64,000 nucleotides of DNA, from NCBI GenBank assembly GCA_031277685.1, contig JAITLV010000162.1:1-64000 (forward strand). The letters run 5' to 3'. How positions within the stretch are numbered: the stretch's first letter is position 1; each line of letters opens with the position of its first letter. The notes under the pieces are model-generated. The model was not told the origin of the DNA, searched no databases, and worked only from the letters and a program-made list of their open reading frames with translations. This stretch comes from Sphingobacterium sp. GTDB lineage: Bacteria; Bacteroidota; Bacteroidia; Sphingobacteriales; Sphingobacteriaceae. A program made the position numbers and the translations under genes. Shown one piece after another: positions 1 to 10,128 of the stretch.

Positions 1-447
1 GCCACCGGCGGAAAGTCAAAGATTGTCCGGATTAAAGCCAATGAAACTGACGTTGATAAGAGCTGGTCACTAAATATGGATGATATCACACCTGGAGGAA
101 AGTTTGTTTCTGTTTTTGCGAAAGATGGCAAAATTATCACTGTTATTCCCAATACAGCATTGACAGGTGGTCCTACAGGCAATATAAACTTTGAGGATGT
201 TTGGGATTTTTACAGCATCGACATTGCCACGCGTGAGCGTACCAAAATCAGTGGTATCCCTACCGTAACTAATCCCGGAGCCGCTTTTTGTGCCATCGAA
301 ATCGATGGTAAAATCTTACTTCGGGCAACGACAAAAAAAGGAGATATCAACGGTTACTACGAGCTGAAAGGGACACAGGCTAGCCCCTTGTTTAATGTCA
401 CTGCTGGTGGATCTGTTTCAGGCCTACACAAGATCATCATTAAATAG
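1..447 (+). CDS. DUF4374-type beta-propeller lipoprotein, C-terminal part (5' end outside window)
   Basis: Open frame runs in from the window edge to a stop at 445-447; C-terminal sequence GGKFVSVFAKDGK...IPTVTNPGAAFCAIEIDGKILLRATTKKGDINGYYEL resembles DUF4374 proteins. Confidence 0.65.
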   Translation, partial: ATGGKSKIVRIKANETDVDKSWSLNMDDITPGGKFVSVFAKDGKIITVIPNTALTGGPTGNINFEDVWDFYSIDIATRERTKISGIPTVTNPGAAFCAIEIDGKILLRATTKKGDINGYYELKGTQASPLFNVTAGGSVSGLHKIIIK

Positions 448-526
448 TTCAACACAATATTTTATAGTCCAATATTAATTCACCTGTGGGGCACAAAACT
501 CTGTGTCCCACTAATTTTCACTCGAT

Positions 527-1576
527 ATGAGATTAAAATCATCCGTATTATTTTTTTCATTGCTCGTAGCGGGCAGTGTATTTGCGCAAGGTAGGAAAGA
601 AAACCCTGCTCCGTCGTATAAGATTGCATCCAATCAAAAAATCAATGCCAGCCTATATCAATTGGCCTTCAATACAGCCAATGACCAGATCTACGTCGTT
701 GGTCCGAAAGGTGGATTTAAATCTGAAAGCGACCAGTATGTCTATGTATTGTCCGGTCAGGATCTCTCTGTTGTCGATTCAATCAACATCGGCAAAAACA
801 CACCATTTGGTGTTGCTATCAATAATAAAACGCAGACCTTGTATGTAGGACATAGTCTGCAACAAAGCATCAGTGCCATTGATCTGAAAACAAAGAAGCA
901 AACACTCATCCCCAGTGGTCGTGAGAAGTCTAAGATCAGAGAGATTGCTGTAGATGAGAAAGACAACATGGTCTATGTGTCAGATCACGGCGATCCGTCA
1001 ATCTGGGTTGTTGATGGTGCGACCAACACGTATAAAAAAACTATCAACGCGCCGGGGACCTCTCTTTTAGGCTTAAATGTAGATCAGCAGCGCGGTAGAA
1101 TTTACAGTAGCGACAGCGAAACAATGGAAGGTAATATCCTGGTGTATGACACAAAAGACCATAAACTGCTGGGTAAATGGAAAACCTGGTCTTATTGCCC
1201 CCTGAATATTGCTTTGGACAAATCAAACAACCGTCTCTTTGTAAGCCAGTCAAATGACAATAACATTACTGTACTAGATGGTAAAACGGGCAACATTATC
1301 AACAAGATATATCTAGGCTATGACGCCTCCCCCATTGGTTTAGTCTACGACAGCAAAAATGACTTAGTCTATGTTGCTAACCGCAACAAAAAAGAAGTGG
1401 CTATTGTCAATATGAAAGATTATAAAGTAGTCGAGCGTGTTGCGACTATGGGATTACCAAATACTATCGTGCTGAACGAAAAGGATGGTAGTGTCTACGT
1501 AACCAATAAAAGTGCACGCAAAACTGAAGAAGGTTTAGTGAATGGCGATACTGTTCAAAAGATTACGAAAATCTAA
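527..1576 (+). CDS. YncE-like beta-propeller protein with signal peptide
   Basis: 349 aa; N-terminal signal peptide; repeated blade motifs (VYVVGPKGG, LYVGHSLQQSISAIDLKT, VYVANRNKKEVAIVNMKDYKVV). Confidence 0.8.
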   Translation: MRLKSSVLFFSLLVAGSVFAQGRKENPAPSYKIASNQKINASLYQLAFNTANDQIYVVGPKGGFKSESDQYVYVLSGQDLSVVDSINIGKNTPFGVAINNKTQTLYVGHSLQQSISAIDLKTKKQTLIPSGREKSKIREIAVDEKDNMVYVSDHGDPSIWVVDGATNTYKKTINAPGTSLLGLNVDQQRGRIYSSDSETMEGNILVYDTKDHKLLGKWKTWSYCPLNIALDKSNNRLFVSQSNDNNITVLDGKTGNIINKIYLGYDASPIGLVYDSKNDLVYVANRNKKEVAIVNMKDYKVVERVATMGLPNTIVLNEKDGSVYVTNKSARKTEEGLVNGDTVQKITKI

Positions 1577-1588
1577 TGCTTTCCTTTC

Positions 1589-1629
1589 AATATGCTTTCG
1601 TAATAGACGTCCTATTGCGAAAGCATATT
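1589..1629 (+). terminator. Rho-independent-like hairpin after the YncE gene
   Basis: Arms aatatgctttcgtaatag (1589-1606) and ctattgcgaaagcatatt (1612-1629), 18 bp with one G.T wobble, 5-nt loop. Confidence 0.6.
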
Positions 1630-1765
1630 CGAAAATCTCTATCCTCACCCCCTAATTGAGGTCGTTGTCATTCCGTACAGAGAAATAGAAAAGTGATACT
1701 TTTCAGATAATTCTGAAGTCAAGTACTGAATATTACCTTTGTTAAAAAATAGTATTATATCAATA

Positions 1766-1990
1766 TTACTTCCCAAACCTCGCTGTGCCCGACAAGAGAA
1801 GTATTCCTCGCCAGACTAAAACAATTGACAGTATAGCCATAATGGAATACTTCAGTATAGCCCCAGGGATAATGAATGTATTCCATCCTGAAAGAACTAC
1901 ATTTTGAAAAGAAATGCAAAACCCGATTATTATTAAAACCAGGATTAACAAGCATATAATAAAAAACTGTTTTATTAATGTAGAATTCAT
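1766..1990 (-). CDS. Putative small membrane protein (two hydrophobic segments)
   Basis: 74 aa ORF MNSTLIKQFFIICLLILVLIIIGFCISF...ILKYSIMAILSIVLVWRGILLLSG; overlaps a less plausible ORF in another frame (1755-1997). Confidence 0.35.
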   Translation of the reverse strand: MNSTLIKQFFIICLLILVLIIIGFCISFQNVVLSGWNTFIIPGAILKYSIMAILSIVLVWRGILLLSGTARFGK

Positions 1991-2208
1991 ACCTCAATTT
2001 TTATTTCAGAACGTATTAATATCGCGAATTCCCCGGATCATATCAAAAAATTACTACCCGAATTGTCTTGTCATCTAAAAAAGAATCTCTGTCCGCATTG
2101 AAATGATCTTTTGGAGTCAAAGCGACCTGCTGAAGGTATTTTTTTGGAAATACTGGTACACCCATATTAATCTGAATACAACTTAGCATAAAGATAGGTA
2201 ATAAAGCA

Positions 2209-3273
2209 TTATTTTTTGCTCATGGCCAAGATCTTGTCCAGTAATCGCCAATCATATAGATGAAAGGTCCGGTCCGTACTCATGGCGACGAAAATTCCCT
2301 GTGGATAATTGTCCCCTAAACTAACGTGCGTCGCATCTGCCCCATCCGTTTCCATTGCGCTGACGGGAATCTCTGCCAACAATGCATACTGGTCGGGATT
2401 TCCGTTACTTCCCTCTCGCGGATAAACCATAAAACTTTGAGAACCTTGATTGGAAACCAAAATATAGCCTGTTTTTGCACCAGTCTTATAAATCGCAATC
2501 CCTTCATGATCAGCAGAAAATCCTGTCTGGGCAAACACGGCAAGTTCACGATTATCCCCTGCCCCTGGATCAGCCAGATATTTCCGTATGCCAAACTGTT
2601 CATCAGAATAATAGATAAAACCCAGCTCATTGTCTACGGCAATTGCTTCGATTTCTTTCTTTCCACTGTACTTTCCAAATTTGCGCACCAAACTACCTGT
2701 GACCGCTCCATCCGCAGTCTTCAACTCGTACTGCCATAAATATCCGTCCTGTGGTCCCGACTTACGACCAACAACAGCAAAAATAGCTTGATCCGAAGGT
2801 CGTGTATAAAGGGCAATTCCCATTGGAGCACGTTCTTGCTCCCCCTCAAAAACAGCTATCCCGCCATTATCGATCGGTTGAAGATCAGGCAGGGTAAAAA
2901 TGCGGATTTTGTTGGCTTCTCGCTCCGTAGTGACTGCAATATCAATTTTTTTACCATTCACGAGCATCCCATAGGCAATATCCACATTATTGGGCCGCTG
3001 GATACCGCCAACACGCTTCACGATTTTACCCGTAAGGTCAAAGGCATAGAGGGCACCATCCTTGTCTTTGTCGGTACCAATAATCAGACTCTTACTTGCA
3101 TCAGCAGGATTAATCCAGATCGCCGGATCATCGCTGTCATGCTGCACTTGTTCGGTGATCACCGTCGCCTGGACGGTGTCGGGATTATCCGCATTTTTGG
3201 ATTGTTTTTTATTCTTACATCCCAGTAGCGATACAGCCAGTACCAGGTAAATTAATCTTCTCGAATTAATCAT
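2209..3273 (-). CDS. Beta-propeller phytase (3-phytase family) lipoprotein
   Basis: 354 aa; lipobox (SLLGC); motifs DDPAIWINP, GTDKDKDGALYAFDLTGK, RPNNVDIAYGM typical of beta-propeller phytases. Confidence 0.85.
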   Translation of the reverse strand: MINSRRLIYLVLAVSLLGCKNKKQSKNADNPDTVQATVITEQVQHDSDDPAIWINPADASKSLIIGTDKDKDGALYAFDLTGKIVKRVGGIQRPNNVDIAYGMLVNGKKIDIAVTTEREANKIRIFTLPDLQPIDNGGIAVFEGEQERAPMGIALYTRPSDQAIFAVVGRKSGPQDGYLWQYELKTADGAVTGSLVRKFGKYSGKKEIEAIAVDNELGFIYYSDEQFGIRKYLADPGAGDNRELAVFAQTGFSADHEGIAIYKTGAKTGYILVSNQGSQSFMVYPREGSNGNPDQYALLAEIPVSAMETDGADATHVSLGDNYPQGIFVAMSTDRTFHLYDWRLLDKILAMSKK

Positions 3274-3393
3274 ACGTCGTTTATTTTTGAGTTAGGCTAA
3301 AATGCTGCTTTTGTCATCAATTCCAATTAAACATGCCGTTACAAATAGTGAACAGCAAGCTTTTTATAAGCAACAAAAAAGCAACAAGGCCTG

Positions 3394-5031
3394 TTAAATC
3401 GATTGTATAAAGGCTGTTAGACTACTGCCCTGCTCCAGTTTCAATTTTTTGCGGAGGCGATACCTCGCCACCCGGAGGCTATCGCTTGAAATCCCCAATA
3501 GTGTCGCAATATCCTTCCCATCCATATTCAGTTTAATAAGGGAAATAAATTTGATTTCGGTTGCCGAAAGTCCGGGATTGATCTGTTGTAGTTGATCAAA
3601 AAAATCTTGATTGATTTCCTCGAAAATCCGTCTAAAATCTTCCCAATAATTATCTTTGTTAAAGTTTTGGTTAATCTTATTCAATAAACTGCGTAGTTCT
3701 TTTTTATAACTGCGGCCATTGCTTTTGATCATCTCCTTCAAGGCCTCACTGATATCTTCCAATAATTGATTTTTCTGGATGGACTGCAGCGTATGTACCG
3801 TAATTTCGCGGGCTTTATTGTGTACGCTTTCCTTCAGCTGTTCTTCCTGCAGTTTCTTGTTGTTCAGATCTATTTCCAGCAGTTCTTGCTGTGTTTTGAG
3901 CATGGCCTCTTCGCGCTGGCGTTTCTCGGTCTCCAGGCGCATTCGATGCCGCTGATTGCGAATAATAATACCAGCTGCCAAAATAAAAAATGTTGCAATG
4001 ATACCCGAAACGAGATAAATCGCCCAGGAGATCTTCTCCTGTCGTTCCATTTCAGCCAGCTGCAATTCTTTGCGGTCCAATCCATAGATTACTTTTAATA
4101 AAGCTTCCTGATTTCGGCTCTCCTCCGAATATGATTTGAGAAAATAAGTCCTGCTCAATTCCAAGTAATGAAAGGTACTGTCACTACGGTTTAGAAAGTT
4201 ATAGGTCTTTCCCAAATCCCGATAGGCACTGCTCAGCCGGCTGTATGAATTGGTACTTTTAGCCAGCACTTCAGCCTGCCGTGTATAGTGCAAAGCCTGT
4301 TTGTACTGTCCTTTCTTCCGATGCACATCGCCTAGATTGTTATACACATCGATGCGCATCTCCGTATTGCCGCCTTGATCAAACCAGGTCAAGGCTTTGG
4401 AAAAATGAAAATAGGCTTTGTCTAGCTGCAATTTATCTTCATAGATGCTGCCCAGATTCTCGTGTACCAAGGCAACTCCTTCGGCATCCCCCATACGATC
4501 AAAAACGTGCATAGCTTTATCCTGATAGAAGTAAGCACTATCGTAATTACCGATTTTCTCATACAGGTGACCGATATTGGCAAAGGTACGTGCAATCCCC
4601 TTCTGGTCTCGTAGGCGCTGAAACGCTGCCAAAGCTTTAAAATAATTCTGCCGGGAATCATTTTCCTGTTTGGTCAATAGAAACAGTAAAGCCAGATCGT
4701 TGAGGTTGTCCGCCATCTGCTGTTCATTTTTATCTGAACGCAAGATTTCATCGGCTTTGAGATGATAATGCAGCGACTGAGGAAATAGTCCCATCTGGTA
4801 ACAGATTTGTCCCATGCGTTGCAATGCCCGTGCCTCCTGCAGCAGATCACCCTTGCCCCGTGCCCGCTTGAAAAGCTCGTCCTGCCGGATAAACAATTCG
4901 TCAGAACGCTGTGGCTCACGTTCTACCAGCAGGTCCTCGGCAATTTCATGAATGGCAGCCGCATTTTGTGCATGGGTAAATCCCCATACACAAAATATCA
5001 TCCATACTAAACCGATGTATATTTTTATCAT
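3394..5031 (-). CDS. TPR-containing membrane regulator with C-terminal LuxR-type HTH
   Basis: 545 aa; signal peptide, multiple TPRs, one TM segment (AIYLVSGIIATFFILAAGIII), coiled coil, C-terminal HTH (LSATEIKFISLIKLNMDGKDIATLLGISSDSLRVARYRLRKKL). Confidence 0.85.
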   Translation of the reverse strand: MIKIYIGLVWMIFCVWGFTHAQNAAAIHEIAEDLLVEREPQRSDELFIRQDELFKRARGKGDLLQEARALQRMGQICYQMGLFPQSLHYHLKADEILRSDKNEQQMADNLNDLALLFLLTKQENDSRQNYFKALAAFQRLRDQKGIARTFANIGHLYEKIGNYDSAYFYQDKAMHVFDRMGDAEGVALVHENLGSIYEDKLQLDKAYFHFSKALTWFDQGGNTEMRIDVYNNLGDVHRKKGQYKQALHYTRQAEVLAKSTNSYSRLSSAYRDLGKTYNFLNRSDSTFHYLELSRTYFLKSYSEESRNQEALLKVIYGLDRKELQLAEMERQEKISWAIYLVSGIIATFFILAAGIIIRNQRHRMRLETEKRQREEAMLKTQQELLEIDLNNKKLQEEQLKESVHNKAREITVHTLQSIQKNQLLEDISEALKEMIKSNGRSYKKELRSLLNKINQNFNKDNYWEDFRRIFEEINQDFFDQLQQINPGLSATEIKFISLIKLNMDGKDIATLLGISSDSLRVARYRLRKKLKLEQGSSLTAFIQSI

Positions 5032-5053
5032 GCTGCGCTATTCATTCGTTAAT

Positions 5054-7948
5054 TTAAAAATCAAACTTCACTCCGAAATTATACCGTGGACGATAATATT
5101 CCATCTGTCGGGTCTGACCAGCCACACCCTGGTAATATCTTAGCGGCTGATTGGTCAAATTGGTCGCCTCTGCAAAAAAACGGGTGACTTTGGAGAACTT
5201 AAACGAAGCATTGGCATCCAGAAAGAACTGCTTGTCGTAAAACACATCCCCAAAAGCATCCCCACCTAGTTCATCGATGTAAGCAGCGGTATAATTTGCG
5301 GAGATGCGTGCCGAAAAGCGCTTGTCTTCCCAGGAAAGTGAAGTATTCAGCATATGAGGTGCCGTTCCAGGCAGTGTCATATCCTCACGCAGTTCACCAT
5401 CGCTGTTTGCCACACCTTTTGCCTTTGACTTGGTGAATGTATAATTGGCATAGATACCAAAACCACTCAGGAATCTGCCCGGTAAAAAATCCAATTGGCG
5501 TTGTACCGCAACCTCGAAACCATAGACATTGACACTTTCCCCATTGCGGCTCTGTGTAAATGCCCACTGTTCACCTGCTGGAATCGGATTGGCCAGATCA
5601 GGAAAATCGTTGCTAAACTTTTCCGTGGTATATGCACGATCGGCATAAGTATAGATAAAGTTATTCAGCCGCTTGTAAAATAGGCCTCCCGACAGCAATC
5701 CTACCGATTTGAAATACTGCTCAGCCATGAAGTCCAGATTATAAGCATTCGTGGCATCCAGATTGGGATTACCAGCTGTGATCTGCTCATCCCCTGCTAC
5801 AATACCGACAAAAGGTGTCAGTGCATAATAGTTGGGCCGGGCCAAGGCCGTTGTAAAAGCACCCCGCAAGACTAGATCTTCTTTGGCTTGGTATTTCACA
5901 GCTATGCTCGGCAACAGGTCCGTGTAACTGTTTTTCGAACTGCGGGTACCTGCCAGATCTTCCTCATTTTCGATGATATTACCCGTGTAATTGATATTGG
6001 TATGCTCCAGACGTAAACCAGTAATCACCGATAATTTGTCGTTGATATCCTGATCCCAGCGCAGATAGCCCGCATAAATATTTTCTTTGGCGGAATAATT
6101 CAGTGCCAGGAATTCTGTGGGATCTTCTTCACCTGTAAATACATTACTGTTGGTCAAATTTAAACCGGCTAAATAGGCTCTGCTCGCAAACAATCCTGGA
6201 ACATACTGTTCGCCGGCCTGGAAATTTTTGCCATCATAAAACACATTTGGAATCGATCCTAAATTGGGAATCAGTGCACTATTGACAGGTTTATAGGTTG
6301 TAAACATGTTATTTCTATCCTTGTCCTTCACACGCAAACGACCACCAAAACGCAAGCGGCCTTTCTGACCGGCAACAACCGAAAGCGGCAGTCTAAAATT
6401 TAATTTCGCTCCAAATTCACTTTCTTCGGTCAGGTCATTATTTTCCGAAATGGTATTCAGACCGACCGCATTTGCATCAAAGTTAAGCGTATTAAATACA
6501 GGAAATTCACTGGATCCGGCAAAATCAAAGACCCGGTTACTCTGACGAAAGAGCATGTACCGTTCATTGGGACGGTATTCTCTGGCCTTGGAATAACTTA
6601 CGGTCCAGTCCATGTCCAAATCCGAAGCAAGCAGGTGTTCACCACGCAGGGAATAATTCTGTACCCGCTGATCTTCTAAACGAGCCATTTTGTTACGGTC
6701 ATTGTCAATCCCGCCTTTGGTCTGAAACCCGATACGACCTTTGTAACCTGTGATCTGATTGCCGTCATTATACTGTGGTTCGATATCGTCGATACGCATA
6801 CGGTACCTGTTCTCTCGGTCATCCCGCCAGTTGTACATGGCATTCGCAAAAATGGTATGGTTCTGACCTAGTTTGAAATCAAAAGCCGCCGCCACGCTGC
6901 GACGAATCCGCTGGACGTCATATTTACGAATATCTGTTTCCTCAATAAACGCATTGCCGAAATCATCCTTTGCCCACACTGCTTCAACATTGTCCGAACC
7001 GTATACATTGTTGTTGTAGGAACCGCTCAGAACCATGCCGATAGCACTTTTTGCAAAACGATTGCCATAGACAAATCCACCTGTATAAAGAGCTTTATCT
7101 CGAATTGGGTTGTAACCCGAAGATAATGTCGCTGAAATACGCTCGCCATTGGGTGAGGCACGGGTAATCAGATTAACTGATCCGCCGATCGCATCGGCAT
7201 CCATATCTGATGTCAGGGTTTTGTTGACCTCAATACTGGAGATCATATCGGAAGGGATCAAATCCATCTGTACACGTCGGTTATCACCTTCAGCCGATGG
7301 AATACGATCGCCGTTCAGCATGACGGAGTTGAGTTCAGGTGCAAGACCGCGGATAATAATATTACGGGCTTCGCCCTGATCATTCTGCATGGTAATACCA
7401 GGCACACGACGCAGTGCTTCACCAATGTTGGCATCGGGAAAACGGCCAACCTGATCGGAGGAAATAATATTGGTAATATTCGATTTATTTTTCTGCTGGT
7501 TCAGTGCCCGGGCCTGTCCCCGTACCCGATCACTCATGACCTCTACCTGATCCATCCGGAGCGAGGCATCCTCCAGTGAAAAGTTGACTATCGTATTCTC
7601 CCCTTTGACTACCGTTACAGTCTGCCGTTGCGGCTGGTAGCCCATATAGACGACTTCAACTGTGTAAGTTCCTGCCGGTACTTTTAAAAATTCATAGTCC
7701 CCAGTCTGGTCTGAGATGGTGTAGCGATTGCCGACATTTAATCGCACCGTAGCACCCGGTAGGGATGCCTTGGTCATTTTCTCCATGACCTTGCCCGTAA
7801 TAACACCGCTGCCCTGCTGCGCCTGGCACAGTAACAGCGTGAAAAAGACAAGTACCGATGTAAAAAGTGTTTTCATAATTACTCTTAAATTGTTTAGAAT
7901 TTCGTCGTCCTTACGGATCGATACGAAATTGAAAATTATGCCGGTCAA
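5054..7948 (-). CDS. TonB-dependent receptor with CarboxypepD_reg-like N-terminal domain, no STN domain
   Basis: 964 aa; GVITGKVMEKMTKASLPGATVRL then plug (IGEALRRVPGITMQNDQGEARNIIIRGLAPELNSVMLNGDRIPS), C-terminal RYNFGVKFDF. True start is probably MKTLFTSVLVFF, internal to the ORF. Confidence 0.88.
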   Translation of the reverse strand: MTGIIFNFVSIRKDDEILNNLRVIMKTLFTSVLVFFTLLLCQAQQGSGVITGKVMEKMTKASLPGATVRLNVGNRYTISDQTGDYEFLKVPAGTYTVEVVYMGYQPQRQTVTVVKGENTIVNFSLEDASLRMDQVEVMSDRVRGQARALNQQKNKSNITNIISSDQVGRFPDANIGEALRRVPGITMQNDQGEARNIIIRGLAPELNSVMLNGDRIPSAEGDNRRVQMDLIPSDMISSIEVNKTLTSDMDADAIGGSVNLITRASPNGERISATLSSGYNPIRDKALYTGGFVYGNRFAKSAIGMVLSGSYNNNVYGSDNVEAVWAKDDFGNAFIEETDIRKYDVQRIRRSVAAAFDFKLGQNHTIFANAMYNWRDDRENRYRMRIDDIEPQYNDGNQITGYKGRIGFQTKGGIDNDRNKMARLEDQRVQNYSLRGEHLLASDLDMDWTVSYSKAREYRPNERYMLFRQSNRVFDFAGSSEFPVFNTLNFDANAVGLNTISENNDLTEESEFGAKLNFRLPLSVVAGQKGRLRFGGRLRVKDKDRNNMFTTYKPVNSALIPNLGSIPNVFYDGKNFQAGEQYVPGLFASRAYLAGLNLTNSNVFTGEEDPTEFLALNYSAKENIYAGYLRWDQDINDKLSVITGLRLEHTNINYTGNIIENEEDLAGTRSSKNSYTDLLPSIAVKYQAKEDLVLRGAFTTALARPNYYALTPFVGIVAGDEQITAGNPNLDATNAYNLDFMAEQYFKSVGLLSGGLFYKRLNNFIYTYADRAYTTEKFSNDFPDLANPIPAGEQWAFTQSRNGESVNVYGFEVAVQRQLDFLPGRFLSGFGIYANYTFTKSKAKGVANSDGELREDMTLPGTAPHMLNTSLSWEDKRFSARISANYTAAYIDELGGDAFGDVFYDKQFFLDANASFKFSKVTRFFAEATNLTNQPLRYYQGVAGQTRQMEYYRPRYNFGVKFDF

Positions 7949-8337
7949 GCCTACTAAAAGTAGCGTTACAAAAAGGAACGGCCCATAAACAAGCCGTTAA
8001 CAGAACAGCAGCAACAACACAAAAAGACAACACATTCTATTGACTAACAAATAATTACAAACATTCAAAAAATCCATTAACATTGTATTGTCTTAATAAT
8101 AAGAAAAGGTTAACTCCAAGGGGATATTATCCGGAATCAGTGGTAATTTTTCACCGTAAGCATAAGAGGTTTCAGGCAGCCATAATCCCCTTTCAGGATC
8201 ATCAGCCTAGTGCATCCCTAACAACAAAAAATAAAGTAAATGCCTAACTACTTGATAGGCTTTGCAAGTTTCGTTTTTTATTTTTGAAAACAATGTCCTA
8301 AATTAGCGCTACAAACTAGGATCAACTCGACAATTCG

Positions 8338-8901
8338 GTGCAGTACGATTACCACAATTTAAAAGAAGAAACACTCTTCCAACTTGTAAAGACTAACGAT
8401 GCCTTAGCCTACAAGGAATTGTTTGATCGTTATAAAGAACTGTTGTTTCGTCATGCGTACCGAATGACCCAGGATAGCGAACTTAGCCAGGATATCGTTC
8501 AGGACGTTTTCCTTATCCTCTGGAATAAAAGAGCATCCATTGAAATTAGCCAATCACTTGAGTCGTATCTGGTCAAATCCATCCGCAATAAAATACTGGA
8601 TTATTTTAGCCATCAGGAGGTGGTCGAAAAATATCGGGCGGATATCTTATCTTTCGAGGAGCAGGGTATCTGCTATACCGATGACTTCCTGCTGGAAAAA
8701 GAGCTTGCCGCTATGATCGAACGCGAAAAGAGTAAACTGTCACCCCGTACAAGGGAAGTTTTTGAACTCAATCGCGAGCAAGGCCATAGTTATAAAGAAA
8801 TCAGTGAGCTCTTTTCTACTTCCGAAAAAACAATTAAAAAACAGGTACATAATGCCTTACGGATACTGCGCACGAAATTTGGCTCCTTCTTTTTTTTCTA
8901 A
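8338..8901 (+). CDS. ECF RNA polymerase sigma-70 factor (locus A)
   Basis: 187 aa, GTG start; ELSQDIVQDVFLILWNKR (sigma2), GHSYKEISELFSTSEKTIKKQVHNALRILR (sigma4). Confidence 0.9.
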   Translation: MQYDYHNLKEETLFQLVKTNDALAYKELFDRYKELLFRHAYRMTQDSELSQDIVQDVFLILWNKRASIEISQSLESYLVKSIRNKILDYFSHQEVVEKYRADILSFEEQGICYTDDFLLEKELAAMIEREKSKLSPRTREVFELNREQGHSYKEISELFSTSEKTIKKQVHNALRILRTKFGSFFFF

Positions 8902-8991
8902 ATCATTTATTTTTATTTTTTTAATACTCCCTTTTCCCTGCTCGCCCGTCATTACTATTAGATAGCCTTCTTATGGCTATCCGCCTAAAGA

Positions 8992-10098
8992 ATGGATAAA
9001 GAAACAATACAGGAATTATTCCGAAAATATAAAGCGGGAACCGCATCGCGAGAAGAACTGCGAATCATTCATAGCTTCTATCTGCACAAAGCAAAGCGTT
9101 CATCAGCGGAGTTGGACGATCAGTTTGTTCAGGAGCAGCTTGATGCAATGGACAGGAATTTATTTCCACAAAAAACAAAACGTATTGCGGTATGGAAATA
9201 TGCCGCGGCAGCAGTCCTCATACTCAGCTCAGCATTTGGACTATATCAGTATACGCAGCAGCAACTTGCCGAAAAAGAAACCCAACAGGCTACTGAACAG
9301 TTTGCCGCCATAAAACCGGGACATGACCAGGCAACACTCCGTCTGCCCAATGGAAAGGTCATCGCTTTAGGACAACAAGACAAACTGATCAATAAAGATG
9401 GTATGGTACAGCTGAATACAGGCAATCTCGATCTCAGCACAGCGGCAGGCAATCAAATGATCACACTGGAGACACCCCGTGGCGGACAGTTTCAGGTTCA
9501 ACTGGAAGATGGCACCAAAGTCTGGCTCAATGCCGGATCAACCATCAGTTACCCCGCCAAATTTATTACCAATGAACGATCAGTCATTTTAAAAGGTGAA
9601 GCTTATTTTGAAGTTGCACACAATGCAAAAAAACCATTTAAAGTGACCGTTGGAAACGATGAAATTCAAGTACTGGGTACAGGATTTAACATCCAAAGTT
9701 ACGCTGACAACCTGACTCCGATCACCACATTAGTCCATGGAAAGGTAAAAGTCACGCGTAATAATAAAGCACAGCAAACACTGATCTTACAGCCTGGACA
9801 ACAAACTTTAGCACAGGCAAATCTACAAAAGGCAAACACGGATATCAGTGGAATTATCGCCTGGAAAAATGGACTTTTCAGCTTCAAACGGAGCTCGGTA
9901 AAAAATATTGTCCGTGAATTGGAACGCTGGTATAATATTGATTTTGTCGTTGACCAAACAGCTGCCGAAAATCGTCTTATAACAGGAGAAATCCCTAGAA
10001 ACGTCAATCTTGACGATGTCATGCAGATCCTTTCTTATTTTGACATCCAAGGCCAAATGAAAAACAATAAAGTGTATTTAACAATCAAAAAACAATAG
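8992..10098 (+). CDS. FecR-family anti-sigma factor (locus A)
   Basis: 368 aa; single TM; TPRGGQFQVQLEDGTKVWLNAGSTISYPAKF...GEAYFEVAHNAKKPFKVTVGNDEIQVLGTGFNI. Confidence 0.92.
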   Translation: MDKETIQELFRKYKAGTASREELRIIHSFYLHKAKRSSAELDDQFVQEQLDAMDRNLFPQKTKRIAVWKYAAAAVLILSSAFGLYQYTQQQLAEKETQQATEQFAAIKPGHDQATLRLPNGKVIALGQQDKLINKDGMVQLNTGNLDLSTAAGNQMITLETPRGGQFQVQLEDGTKVWLNAGSTISYPAKFITNERSVILKGEAYFEVAHNAKKPFKVTVGNDEIQVLGTGFNIQSYADNLTPITTLVHGKVKVTRNNKAQQTLILQPGQQTLAQANLQKANTDISGIIAWKNGLFSFKRSSVKNIVRELERWYNIDFVVDQTAAENRLITGEIPRNVNLDDVMQILSYFDIQGQMKNNKVYLTIKKQ

Positions 10099-10128
10099 CA
10101 TAAACAGATAACTTAACCCTACACCTAT

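Noticed and set aside
2326-3250. + strand ORFs of 62-146 aa over the phytase
   Set aside because: Antisense shadows of a well-supported phytase gene; cysteine/histidine-rich non-protein-like composition.
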